A stretch of DNA of 29,966 nucleotides from DASRJG01 sp032124015 (GTDB lineage: Bacteria; Acidobacteriota; Polarisedimenticolia; Polarisedimenticolales; DASRJG01). The position numbers and the translations under genes are program-made. Every line of letters begins with the position of its first letter. Position 1 is the stretch's first letter. Below the pieces are notes generated by a model. It was not told the origin of the DNA, did not search any database, and worked only from the letters and a program-made list of their open reading frames with translations. The stretch spans positions 1 to 29,966 of the forward strand of contig JAQBEH010000004.1 of the NCBI GenBank assembly GCA_032124015.1. Direction: 5' to 3'. This document shows positions 1-7,709 of the stretch, piece after piece.

Positions 1-1488
1 CTTTCCCGGACTCTCCGGATCGAAGCCGACGCCATCGTCACGGACCGAGAGCAGCAACCCGCCGTCCATCTGCCTCAGGGCGACACGCGCGGCGCGCGCG
101 CCGGCGTGACGGGTCACGTTGTTCAGCGCCTCCTGGGCCACGCGGAACAGGCAAAGCGCCGCGTCCTTCCCGACGACGGCGGGCAGCGGATCGAGTTCCG
201 CGGAGACGTCGACCCGGCCGTTGCGCCCGATCCGCTCGCATTCCGTCCGGAGCGCCTCGACCAGGCCGAGCTCCTCCAGCACCGACGGGTGAAGCTGGTA
301 CGCCAGGGAGTGGACGTCTTCGCTGAGGCGCACGAGCCCCTCGCGAACCGACCGCATCGCCTCAGCCTGCGCCGCGTCCTTCTCCGCAGATTCGGCGCGG
401 CCGATTTCGATCGCCAAGACCGCAAGCCGCTGGGTCACATCGTCGTGAAGCTCTCGCGCGAGGAGCGCGCGCTCCTCCTCGTGAGCCCGGATCAGGCGCC
501 GGCTGAGGTCGCGCAACTCATCCTCGGCGTGCTTGCTCGCCGTAACGTCGCGAAGGACACCGAATGTGCGGAGGGCGCGTCCGGCGGCGTCGCGCGTGGC
601 CACACCCGCCAGATGCTGAATCCACAGCTCCCCAAGGACTGGGTGCAGGTAGCGATACTCGATGGAGATCCGTTCAGCTCTCCCATCATGCAACCGATCG
701 CGCAGCTCCAAAACGCGTGGACGGTCATCGGGATGCAGCTGCGCCATCCAGAATTCCAAGGCCTGGATGCCCTGTTCCTGGTCGGGAGGAATGCCGCAAA
801 GGGCGCGAAGCCGGTCGTCGAAGTACATGGCGCCTTCGCCGAAGTCCACATCGTAAAACGCGAGGCCGGCGAGGTCGGCGCCCGACGCCAGGCGCGTTTC
901 GCTCGCTCGGAGCGCGGCCACCGTCCCCTGCCGTTCGAGTGCCGCGACGAGCAGCTCGCCGAGCACGCGAAGCCGCGCCACGAAGAAGTCCGGCCACTCG
1001 CGCTCGTTGTGCACGGTATTGAGAACGATGATGTGACCGACGACCCCCCCGAGCACGATCGGGAGCGTCAGCGCGGATCGGATCGGTAGCTGCATCCAGG
1101 CCTCGCGCTCGGCGACGGCCTCGGCGGGGAGTTCGGCGATGCTCGAAACTCGGACGGGCGCGCGCTCGACGAGCAACGTCCGATACGACCAGGGAAACAC
1201 CTGCGCCAAGTTCAGGTCCACCGGCACAGGCAGAAGCCCCTCGGCGTAGGACGCCAGGCGGACGTTCACGACCTTCTGGTCGGCGCTCACCGACAAAAGG
1301 ACGCAGCGATCGACCTGGAAAACGTTTCGGACGTTTGCGAGGGCGCGCTCGATCGCAAGATCGAGTTGCTCCGACGGGGCGGCAAACAGCGCGGCGGACG
1401 TGTCGGCGATCAGCGTCTCGAACTCGAATCGGCTTTCGAGGCTGTCCTTCGCCAAATCTGCGTCCCGTCCATTTCGAAAGAGCTGCAA
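1..1488 (-). CDS. GAF-PAS sensor histidine kinase, NarL/DegS type (3' end missing)
   Basis: This is the N-terminal part of a sensor kinase expected to autophosphorylate on His and pass the phosphate to a LuxR/NarL-type regulator. The minus-strand frame is open from the left edge to beyond 1500. Numbered from a TTG at 1488, it shows a GAF-like domain (about 17-185), a PAS domain (about 197-320, with the typical EYRYLHPVLGELWIQH strand), and a HisKA_3 box ARELHDDVTQ with the phospho-acceptor His at 445-447. The start of a HATPase domain follows (LFRVAQEALNNVTRHA, then VRDDGVGFDPE). No membrane segment is visible, so it is probably cytoplasmic. The start is uncertain: TTG at 1488, TTG at 1455 (with GGGA seven bases upstream) or GTG at 1539 are possible, and no in-frame ATG exists. 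The remaining ATPase G-boxes and stop lie outside the window. No partner regulator is adjacent here; it may lie to the left. Confidence 0.88.
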   Translation of the reverse strand, partial: MQLFRNGRDADLAKDSLESRFEFETLIADTSAALFAAPSEQLDLAIERALANVRNVFQVDRCVLLSVSADQKVVNVRLASYAEGLLPVPVDLNLAQVFPWSYRTLLVERAPVRVSSIAELPAEAVAEREAWMQLPIRSALTLPIVLGGVVGHIIVLNTVHNEREWPDFFVARLRVLGELLVAALERQGTVAALRASETRLASGADLAGLAFYDVDFGEGAMYFDDRLRALCGIPPDQEQGIQALEFWMAQLHPDDRPRVLELRDRLHDGRAERISIEYRYLHPVLGELWIQHLAGVATRDAAGRALRTFGVLRDVTASKHAEDELRDLSRRLIRAHEEERALLARELHDDVTQRLAVLAIEIGRAESAEKDAAQAEAMRSVREGLVRLSEDVHSLAYQLHPSVLEELGLVEALRTECERIGRNGRVDVSAELDPLPAVVGKDAALCLFRVAQEALNNVTRHAGARAARVALRQMDGGLLLSVRDDGVGFDPESPGK

Positions 1489-1523
1489 CCCGAATATGAT
1501 ACTCGGCCTATCGGAGGTGTCCC

Positions 1524-2615
1524 ATGATCGACGACCCACGGCGCGGTGCGGCGAGGCTAACCCTAGGGCTCGGCGCAGTGGCGCTGTTCACAGGGTGCGT
1601 CCACCTCGGCCCCAAGACGATCCCGGTGGACCGGTTCGACTACAGCTCGGCGATCGCCGATTCGTGGAAGCAGCAGACGCTCTTGAACATCGTCAAGCTG
1701 CGCTACATGGACTTACCCGTGTTCGTCGATGTGTCGTCCATCGTCAGCGGGTACTCGATGCAGACCGGGGGCAATCTCGGCGGCACGGTCTCGTCAAGCG
1801 GCGCGATTCAAGGCAACTTCGCCGCCGCGGGCGTGCAGGCGATTTACACCGACCGGCCGACCATCACCTATGTGCCGCTCACCGGAGAGAAATTCTTGAG
1901 CGGGCTCCTCACGCCGATCGATCCGAAAAAGATCTTCTTCATGCTGCAGTCGGGCTACGCGGCGGATTTCATCCTGGCCCTGACGGTCGAGTCGTTGAAC
2001 GGCGTTCGCAATCGCTCGAACGCGGGCGGATTGGTGCGGGCGGCGGACCCGGAGTTCGTTCGCGCGCTGAGGTTGCTGCGCGAAATACAGATCGCCGGCG
2101 CGGTCGGGATGCGTGTGGAAGAGGACAAGGCGAAGGGCGCAACCGCCGTGCTCTTCTTCCGGCGCGACGACATTGCGGCCGACATCGTGGAGAAGGCCGC
2201 GGAAGTCCGGAGGTTGCTCAAGCTGTCGCCCGATACGCCGAAGTTCGCTCTGACGTACTCCCCCGTGCGCGGAACGGACAACGAACTGGCCGTGAACAGC
2301 CGCTCCATGTTGCAGATCATGGTGGCGTTCGCGAGCTACACCGACGTGCCGGAGGCGCATCTCAAGGATCACAGCGCGACACCCGCCTTCGAGAACGTCG
2401 CCGCGGAAGATCGGAACGACGTGGTGCGGATTCACAGCGGCAAGGACAAGCCGGAGTCTTCCTTCGCGGCGGTGAGATACCGCGATCACTGGTTCTGGAT
2501 CGAGGACGGGGACTGGCAGACGAAGCGAGCGCTCACGGCGGTCATGTTCTTCTTCACGCTCGCCGACACCGGAGAAGCCGCGAAGCTCCCATTGGTCACC
2601 ATCCCGGCGCAGTAG
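1524..2615 (+). CDS. Uncharacterised lipoprotein
   Basis: A 363-residue protein of unknown function. The first 25 residues form a lipoprotein signal: basic n-region, hydrophobic stretch, then lipobox LFTGC with Cys25 as the expected lipidation site. The mature part begins with a motif-like stretch (VDRFDYSSAIADSWKQQ, then LLNIVKLRYMDLPVF) that I recall from uncharacterised proteobacterial and environmental lipoproteins; this is memory of the family and was not searched. No catalytic motif is evident. The ATG at 1524 is supported by a strong GGAGGT ribosome-binding site ending five bases upstream. It diverges from the kinase on the left, with about 35 bases between the likely starts, and is followed 57 bases later by fbaB on the same strand. 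Probably anchored in the inner or outer membrane facing the periplasm. Confidence 0.85.
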   Translation: MIDDPRRGAARLTLGLGAVALFTGCVHLGPKTIPVDRFDYSSAIADSWKQQTLLNIVKLRYMDLPVFVDVSSIVSGYSMQTGGNLGGTVSSSGAIQGNFAAAGVQAIYTDRPTITYVPLTGEKFLSGLLTPIDPKKIFFMLQSGYAADFILALTVESLNGVRNRSNAGGLVRAADPEFVRALRLLREIQIAGAVGMRVEEDKAKGATAVLFFRRDDIAADIVEKAAEVRRLLKLSPDTPKFALTYSPVRGTDNELAVNSRSMLQIMVAFASYTDVPEAHLKDHSATPAFENVAAEDRNDVVRIHSGKDKPESSFAAVRYRDHWFWIEDGDWQTKRALTAVMFFFTLADTGEAAKLPLVTIPAQ

Positions 2616-2672
2616 GCGATCGCGGGGAACGCGCTGCTAACATGCGCGCTCTATCTAAGGAGCGACCCGACC

Positions 2673-3737
2673 ATGGAAAACGTCATTCAAAAGGCACTGG
2701 GCGACAAGGCTGCGTACTACCTGGGGTTTGCGAATCCCAAGATCTCCAAGGACCGCCTTCATCTTCCCGGACCCGATTTCCTCGACAGGGTCGTGGCCGC
2801 TTCGGACCGCAACAATCGCGTGCTCGCGAACCTGCAGCGACTCTTCGGTTCCGGGCGCCTCGCGGGAACCGGCTACATGTCGATCCTTCCGGTCGATCAG
2901 GGGATCGAGCATTCCGCCGGCGCATCGTTCGCGAAGAACCTCGATTACTTCGATCCCGAAAACATCGTGAAGCTCGCCATCGAGGGCGGATGCAACGCGG
3001 TTGCCTCGACCTTCGGCGTGCTCGGGATGGTCTCGCGCAAGTACGCGCACAAGATCCCGTTCCTCGTGAAGATCAATCACAACGAGCTTCTCACCTACCC
3101 GAACAAGGCCGACCAGATCCTCTTCGGCACGGTCGAAGAGGCGTACGACCTGGGCGCGGCCGCCGTCGGCGCCACGATCTACTACGGCTCGGACGAAAGC
3201 GGCCGCCAGATCGTCGAGGTCGCGGAAGCCTTCCAGCACGCGCACGAGCTGGGGATGGCGACGGTGCTTTGGTGCTATCTGCGAAACCCCGCGTTCAAGA
3301 AGGACAAGGACTACCACGTGTCCGCGGACCTCACGGGCCAGGCCAACCACCTCGGCGTGACGATTCAGGCGGACATCATCAAGCAGAAGCTCCCCGAAAA
3401 TAACGGCGGCTTCAAGGCGATGGGAACGGGCGGATCCAGCTACGGCAAACTCGACGAGCGGATGTACACCGAGCTGTGCAGCGATCACCCGATCGACCTG
3501 TGCCGCTACCAGGTCGCGAACTGCTATATGGGGCGCGCGGGGCTCATCAACTCGGGCGGCGCGTCGGGCGCGAACGACTTCGCCGAGGCGGTCACGACGG
3601 CGGTCATCAACAAGCGCGCGGGCGGCACGGGGCTGATCTCGGGACGCAAGGCGTTTCAGCGTCCGATGGCGGAAGGGGCGAAGCTCTTGAACACGATCCA
3701 AGACGTCTATCTATCGAAAGAAGTGACGGTGGCCTGA
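2673..3737 (+). CDS. fbaB: Class I fructose-bisphosphate aldolase (DhnA/FbaB type)
   Basis: Cytoplasmic glycolytic and gluconeogenic enzyme that reversibly splits fructose 1,6-bisphosphate into dihydroxyacetone phosphate and glyceraldehyde 3-phosphate through a lysine Schiff base. The 354 residues match the usual size of the FbaB family (about 350). Family features visible are ILPVDQGIEHSAG (71-83), LVKINHNELL (131-140) and ADIIKQK, whose Lys237 is the expected Schiff-base lysine (equivalent to Lys237 as I recall it for E. coli FbaB). C-terminal glycine-rich phosphate-binding segments (INSGGASG, then GGTGLISGRKAFQRP) are intact. The ATG has an AAGGAG site at 2656-2661. Its TGA overlaps the ATG of the next lipoprotein gene (TGATG), so the two are probably translationally coupled. 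Confidence 0.96.
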   Translation: MENVIQKALGDKAAYYLGFANPKISKDRLHLPGPDFLDRVVAASDRNNRVLANLQRLFGSGRLAGTGYMSILPVDQGIEHSAGASFAKNLDYFDPENIVKLAIEGGCNAVASTFGVLGMVSRKYAHKIPFLVKINHNELLTYPNKADQILFGTVEEAYDLGAAAVGATIYYGSDESGRQIVEVAEAFQHAHELGMATVLWCYLRNPAFKKDKDYHVSADLTGQANHLGVTIQADIIKQKLPENNGGFKAMGTGGSSYGKLDERMYTELCSDHPIDLCRYQVANCYMGRAGLINSGGASGANDFAEAVTTAVINKRAGGTGLISGRKAFQRPMAEGAKLLNTIQDVYLSKEVTVA

Positions 3738-4399
3738 TGCGAACTCAACTGCGCTCCATGGTCCTCGCGGCTACGGCACTCACTCTGGTCGTGTCCTGCG
3801 CCTCGACGAAAATGACCAAGTCCTGGACCGCGCCGGGCTTCAGCAAGAAGACGGTCAAGAAGGTCCTCGTGCTCGGCGTTTCAGGCAACCAATTGCTCCG
3901 CCGCCTGTACGAAGATTCCTTCGCGGTCGAGCTCGAGAAACTGGGATACGAAGCGGTGTCCGGTTACCTCTGGGCTCCGGATGCCACCAACCTCGACAAG
4001 GATGCCATCATCGCCAGGATGAAGGCGGAAAACGTCACGAACGTTATCGTCACGCGCGTCATCTCGGTCAATGAAGTCGTGACGTACAGCGCTCCGACCG
4101 TCTCGGTCGGCGTCGGATACGGCGGGTACGGCGGATATGGCGGCTACGGCCCGGCCTATTACGGTTCGTGGTCGAGCTACTACTCGACCAGCTACGCCAC
4201 CGTCGTGGATCCCGGTTACTCAACTGTTAACGACGTCGTCACGCTCGAGACGAACTTCTATGACGCGTCAAGGGAGCCGGACGCCCTCGTCTGGTCGGGA
4301 GCGAGCGAAACCTGGACGGATCAGTCGCGGTCGGGAAAGAAGATCGGCGGGATCATCAGCGCGATCATCTATCGGATGAGGGCGTCACGCGTGCTCTGA
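3737..4399 (+). CDS. Small lipoprotein with Gly-Tyr-rich segment
   Basis: A 220-residue predicted lipoprotein of unknown role. A signal peptide ends in lipobox VVSC (Cys21). Residues 35-110 look like a small alpha/beta domain (KKVLVLGVS, then LYEDSFAVELEKLGYEAV, then VTNVIVTRV). Residues about 124-155 are a low-complexity Gly-Tyr/Ser-Tyr tract with repeated GGY units. The C-terminal part has alternating hydrophobic residues suggesting beta strands. The ATG at 3737 overlaps the fbaB stop codon. Longer in-frame upstream starts would run far into fbaB and lose the signal peptide, so they are rejected. Coupling to a glycolytic aldolase has no obvious functional logic and may be accidental packing. 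The stop lies inside a perfect inverted repeat at 4381-4417. Confidence 0.85.
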   Translation: MRTQLRSMVLAATALTLVVSCASTKMTKSWTAPGFSKKTVKKVLVLGVSGNQLLRRLYEDSFAVELEKLGYEAVSGYLWAPDATNLDKDAIIARMKAENVTNVIVTRVISVNEVVTYSAPTVSVGVGYGGYGGYGGYGPAYYGSWSSYYSTSYATVVDPGYSTVNDVVTLETNFYDASREPDALVWSGASETWTDQSRSGKKIGGIISAIIYRMRASRVL

Positions 4400-4417
4400 A
4401 GCGGCGCGCGTGACGCC
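4381..4417. terminator. Inverted repeat between convergent genes, probable bidirectional terminator
   Basis: Perfect 11-base arms GGCGTCACGCG (4381-4391) and CGCGTGACGCC (4407-4417) flank a 15-base loop that contains the TGA of the upstream lipoprotein gene. It lies between two convergent genes. Neither side has a clear T-tract, so classic intrinsic termination is uncertain; the hairpin could equally protect mRNA 3' ends. Confidence 0.6.
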
Positions 4418-4431
4418 TCTTCCGAATAGAA

Positions 4432-5073
4432 CTAGAACCGGTAACCGATCAAGATCGGGAGGTATTGCGTCGAGGGCGACGACATCATCCAGTGATAGCG
4501 AGCCTCGAGGTACAGATCGCCGTTGCCGACCGCGAAGGTCATACCCGCAGCCACGCTCCAGCCCCACTTGATGAGGGAGTCGCTGTTCGTGACCACCTGA
4601 CCATTTGCGGGATAGCACCAATACCAATATGGATCGCAGACGGCGATGGTCGCCGAGGCGGTCAGCGCGCCGTACCGGCGGTAACCACCGCCACCGACCG
4701 CAAGGTAACCGCCGAACTTGTCCGGGTTGCCGAACTCCCACATGAACTCGGCGGTGAGATTCCCCATGGTCATGTAGCCGCTGTCCGCGTCGAGCCCCGC
4801 GCCGTTCGCGAGGTTGATCGTTTTGGTGTTCGCACCCATGTCGCTGTATCCGAGATCGAGGCGCACACCGAACGGCTTGGCGGGCATCGGACGAAAGATG
4901 ACGCCGCCCGAGATGTTCCAACCACCGTTCAGGTAGTCGCTCGACGTTCCCTCCGGCAGGACGTAGCCGCCAGCGATGTAACCCTGGACTTCTTTCTTGT
5001 CTTGGGCCTGAGCGGGGATGGCGACGGCGACCGCCAGTACTCCGGCTGCGACGAACCAACGTGCGCATCTCAT
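4432..5073 (-). CDS. Outer-membrane beta-barrel protein
   Basis: A 213-residue exported protein. Residues 1-22 are a Sec signal ending at AQA. The remainder alternates polar and hydrophobic residues with many Gly and aromatic residues, as in small eight-stranded barrels of the OmpA/OmpW-like superfamily. The chain ends in LIGYRF, with the terminal Phe typical of BAM-recognised barrels. The two Cys flanking DPYWYW could form a loop disulphide. The ATG at 5073 is preferred over an in-frame ATG at 5091 because an excellent AGGAGG site lies nine bases upstream of it. It diverges from the barrel gene at 5169, sharing a 95-base intergenic region. The ligand or function is not recognisable. Confidence 0.82.
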   Translation of the reverse strand: MRCARWFVAAGVLAVAVAIPAQAQDKKEVQGYIAGGYVLPEGTSSDYLNGGWNISGGVIFRPMPAKPFGVRLDLGYSDMGANTKTINLANGAGLDADSGYMTMGNLTAEFMWEFGNPDKFGGYLAVGGGGYRRYGALTASATIAVCDPYWYWCYPANGQVVTNSDSLIKWGWSVAAGMTFAVGNGDLYLEARYHWMMSSPSTQYLPILIGYRF

Positions 5074-5105
5074 GGGACGATTCCTCCTCATCAGCAATCA
5101 GTGAG

Positions 5106-5134
5106 TTGTCAGTCAAACGGCCGGGGATTATGGC
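5106..5134 (+). promoter_or_regulatory. Possible sigma-70-type promoter for the 5169 gene
   Basis: TTGTCA (5106-5111) and TATGGC (5129-5134) are separated by 17 bases, 34 bases upstream of the gene start. The -35 match is good (5 of 6) but the -10 match is only 3 of 6, so this is a weak candidate. The intergenic region must also hold the promoter of the divergent gene at 5073, for which no convincing pair was found. Confidence 0.25.
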
Positions 5135-5168
5135 ACAATCCCGGAGGCCTCGTCACCAAGGAGACCCC

Positions 5169-5984
5169 ATGAAGCGAACCATTTCTCTCGCATTCCTGCT
5201 CACTTTCGTCGCGGGAACCCACCTCGCTGCCCAAACCGAGCCCAAGCAAGACGCAGCGGACCTGGCGAAGCAGCTTGCAAACCCGGTGGCCAGCCTGATC
5301 AGCGTGCCGTTTCAGGCCAACTGGAATTTCGGTGTGGGTCCCGGCCCGGACAACGACACCCAGTTCCTGTTCAACTTCCAGCCGGTCATGCCGTTCGCGC
5401 TCAACAAAGACTGGAACCTCATCGCTCGCGTGATCGTCCCGTACCTGAGCCAGCCGGCGATGTCCACCGGAGGCGCCACGGCTTCAGGAGTCGGCGATAT
5501 TCTCGTCTCAGGCTTTTTCTCGCCGGCAGTACCGAAGAAGGCCATCTGGGGGATCGGCCCCGCGCTCCAACTCCCGGTCCCAACCGAACCCACACTCGGA
5601 ACGGGACAGTGGGCGGCCGGACCGACGTTTGTGGTCCTCAAGCAGTCGGGCCACTGGACCTACGGAGCGCTCGGGAATCAAATGTGGTCGTACGCGGGCG
5701 ACAGTAGCCGCCCGAGCGTGAACCAGATGTTTCTCCAGCCCTTCGCTGCGTACACCACGAAAAAGGCCACAACGTACACCTTGGTCAGCGAGACGATCGC
5801 CAATTGGCTTCAGCCGTCGAGCAATACCTGGACGGTGCCGATCATCTTTCAGGTCTCGCAACTGGTGCATCTGGGCCGGCGTCCGGTGAGCATTACAGCC
5901 GGGGCGGGCTACTACGTCGAGTCGCCCGACGGAGGCCCGAACTGGAAGTTCCGGGCGATGTTGGTGCTGCTGTTCCCGAAGTAG
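5169..5984 (+). CDS. Outer-membrane transporter-like beta-barrel (often mislabelled 'neuromedin U')
   Basis: A 271-residue exported protein with a signal peptide ending near AAQ. The mature N-terminus LAKQLANPVASLISVPFQ and the phrases DWNLIARVIVPYL, WGIGPALQLPVPT, GPTFVVLKQSG and FLQPFAAYTT are the hallmarks of a bacterial family that databases call putative transporter or, wrongly, neuromedin U. It is thought to be an outer-membrane barrel whose substrate is unknown. The ATG at 5169 has an AAGGAG site six to eleven bases upstream; longer in-frame starts would precede the signal peptide and are rejected. Convergent with the DUF4239 gene, seven bases separating the stops. Confidence 0.88.
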   Translation: MKRTISLAFLLTFVAGTHLAAQTEPKQDAADLAKQLANPVASLISVPFQANWNFGVGPGPDNDTQFLFNFQPVMPFALNKDWNLIARVIVPYLSQPAMSTGGATASGVGDILVSGFFSPAVPKKAIWGIGPALQLPVPTEPTLGTGQWAAGPTFVVLKQSGHWTYGALGNQMWSYAGDSSRPSVNQMFLQPFAAYTTKKATTYTLVSETIANWLQPSSNTWTVPIIFQVSQLVHLGRRPVSITAGAGYYVESPDGGPNWKFRAMLVLLFPK

Positions 5985-5991
5985 CGCACGG

Positions 5992-6774
5992 TCATTCCAT
6001 GCTCTTGCGTAGCTCGACCAAAACCCGGTCGGACGTGTCTTCGCGGATGAAACCGAAGCGCGGGTATTCTATTTCGAGAATGACGTAGACCGACAAGGCG
6101 ATGACCCCCGCGAAGCCTAGGATGTGCGTCCAGCTTCGCGTTCGGCTGCCCGCCATGTCGTAGCCGGCCAAGAACGAACACCCGAGTCCGAGCCCGAAAA
6201 GAAGCGCGAAAATCACCAGCGGTGGGTGGAGGCGCGCCCCCTCGATACGCGTGTTCACGATGTCGAACATCGTGTTCAGCGACGTGAGGACCAGCGAGGT
6301 CGTGGGCGTGTCGTGCTTCGCCTCACAGGCGGCGACGGCCTGTTGCCAGATTTGGGCCTGCAGTTTTGCGGTCTCGACAAGCTCGGCTTCCGCGGCCTCG
6401 ATGTCGGGAAGCCTGCGATACGTCTCTAGGCGTGAGTCCAGGTATCGTCGGAACAGGCTGCGCATGGCGGGTTGATCAATTGGAGGGAGCAGGTCCAGGC
6501 GAAGCCACGCGGTTCCTATGTCGTTGGCCTCCTCGACGACGAGTTGCCGGCGCGTGTCGAAGCGCGACGCCGCCCCCGAGAATGTGAAGGCGACGAGCAA
6601 CCCCAACAAGCCGAACAGCGCGCCGTTCGCGGCACCGATGCCGTGTCGCGCCCCCTCGGGGTCTTTCGCCAGGCGCCGCAGCCCCCGGCGCCGGCCCACT
6701 TCCAGGAGGAGGAGCATGCCAAGAAAAAGTGCTGCAGCAAGTGCTGGAGTGAAGCTGACGATGGTCATTCCCAT
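5992..6774 (-). CDS. DUF4239 (bestrophin-like) membrane protein
   Basis: A 260-residue integral inner-membrane protein of the DUF4239 family, sometimes annotated bestrophin-like. Hydrophobic segments lie at about 5-25, 45-66, 184-204 and 215-234. Between the second and third is a cytoplasmic or periplasmic helical region. The family signature just after the second segment, ASRFDTRRQLVVEEANDIGTA (residues 69-89), is clear, and LFRRYLDSRL follows. An ion-channel role is only a suggestion for this family. The start is ATG 6774 or, two codons in, ATG 6768. It follows the barrel gene at 6782-7624 after only seven bases, so co-transcription is likely. Confidence 0.85.
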   Translation of the reverse strand: MGMTIVSFTPALAAALFLGMLLLLEVGRRRGLRRLAKDPEGARHGIGAANGALFGLLGLLVAFTFSGAASRFDTRRQLVVEEANDIGTAWLRLDLLPPIDQPAMRSLFRRYLDSRLETYRRLPDIEAAEAELVETAKLQAQIWQQAVAACEAKHDTPTTSLVLTSLNTMFDIVNTRIEGARLHPPLVIFALLFGLGLGCSFLAGYDMAGSRTRSWTHILGFAGVIALSVYVILEIEYPRFGFIREDTSDRVLVELRKSME

Positions 6775-6781
6775 GGCCCCA

Positions 6782-7624
6782 TTAGAACGCCAAATTGAAG
6801 TAGAGCCCGAACCCCGAAATGGCGTAGTCGAACTTCCCCTTGTCGCCGTTGCCGAGTGACACGTCGTCGATTTTCAGATCCGTACGATCGTAACCGACGC
6901 CCATGCCGAAGTGCTTCGCGAAATACCAGTTCAGCCTGATCCCGGTCTCGAACAACGAGCCGTTGACGCTGCTGACGTTGATACGGAAGAAGCGGCTGTA
7001 CGTGCGCAGGACCAGTCGCCGGGTCAAGGCCCAGTCCATGTTCATCCCGAACATGGGAACGGGGAGCCCCACCGACACGCGCTCGTCGACGCTCTCGGTA
7101 AGCGATTCGCTTGGGTCGTTGGGGTTCGTGTGGGTCGCTTCACCTTGGAGGCCGACGCCCATATCCAACCAGGTGATCCCGGCGCTTCCCGAGATCCGAA
7201 TCTGCTCGAGGTGCAGGAAGTCGTAGCGAAACGCCGCGTAGATGAAGCCAGAATTGAACTTGGCGGTGACGTTGCTGCCCGTTTCAAACAGGTAGTCCCC
7301 GAACTGGACGTCTTCTTCGAGGACGCGGGTGCCCGAGCGCCTGATGTCGACGAAGCCGAAATCGATGTAGCGGCGCTGCTCGGAGATGCGGACGGTCCCG
7401 AACATCCGGCCCGCGAGTTCGCTCCCGGGAATGTCAAAGACCTTTTCGAAGTCGAACGCGGCCCCGAGCCCGTCGGGGGTGGTGACGGAGACCAGGGTGG
7501 AGACGCTGTTGTAGGCTCCGCCGAAGTCGATCCAGACACGGTCCGGGACGTCCCACGCGAATTCGTCCGCGTGAACCGCGGTGAACGAAGCGGCGACGAG
7601 CAAGAGGAGTAGACAACTCTTCAT
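6782..7624 (-). CDS. Outer-membrane beta-barrel protein, paralogue A
   Basis: A 280-residue exported protein with a signal peptide (MKSCLLLLLVAASFTAVHA). The rest is strongly beta-like and ends in FNLAF, typical of an outer-membrane barrel. It is clearly paralogous to the divergent gene at 7710-8555: shared blocks are FIYAAFRYDFLHLE, IRISGSAG, VSVGLPVP, DWALT, RFFR, LNWYF and GVGYDRTDL. The two proteins differ by one residue in length. The ATG has an AGGGGAG ribosome-binding site. It is probably co-transcribed with the downstream DUF4239 gene. The function is unknown; I recall no characterised member. Confidence 0.85.
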   Translation of the reverse strand: MKSCLLLLLVAASFTAVHADEFAWDVPDRVWIDFGGAYNSVSTLVSVTTPDGLGAAFDFEKVFDIPGSELAGRMFGTVRISEQRRYIDFGFVDIRRSGTRVLEEDVQFGDYLFETGSNVTAKFNSGFIYAAFRYDFLHLEQIRISGSAGITWLDMGVGLQGEATHTNPNDPSESLTESVDERVSVGLPVPMFGMNMDWALTRRLVLRTYSRFFRINVSSVNGSLFETGIRLNWYFAKHFGMGVGYDRTDLKIDDVSLGNGDKGKFDYAISGFGLYFNLAF

Positions 7625-7709
7625 GGGCTCCCCTGGAAGGGTGAGATTATGTACTTCCAGCGAAACGTCCTGCTAGGATGTTCCCGCTTCCCAGGAGGGG
7701 ACATTAAAA
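7625..7709. promoter_or_regulatory. Divergent promoter region between two paralogous barrel genes
   Basis: The 85 bases between the two starts must contain promoters for both directions. On the minus strand a CATAAT box (7646-7651) is a plausible -10 for paralogue A. On the plus strand TAGGAT (about 7673-7678) is a possible -10 for paralogue B. Neither has a convincing -35 partner. Ribosome-binding sites flank the region on both sides (AGGGGAG and AGGAGGGG). Confidence 0.35.

Noticed and set aside
106..1089. A 327-codon plus-strand open frame at the left end
   Set aside because: It is antisense to the kinase, whose GAF, PAS, H-box and ATPase motifs are all intact in the minus frame.
1400..3403. 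Long open frame on the plus strand over the lipoprotein and fbaB genes
   Set aside because: It is Arg/Gly-rich, has no recognisable domain, and overlaps two well-supported genes in another frame; typical of GC-rich DNA.
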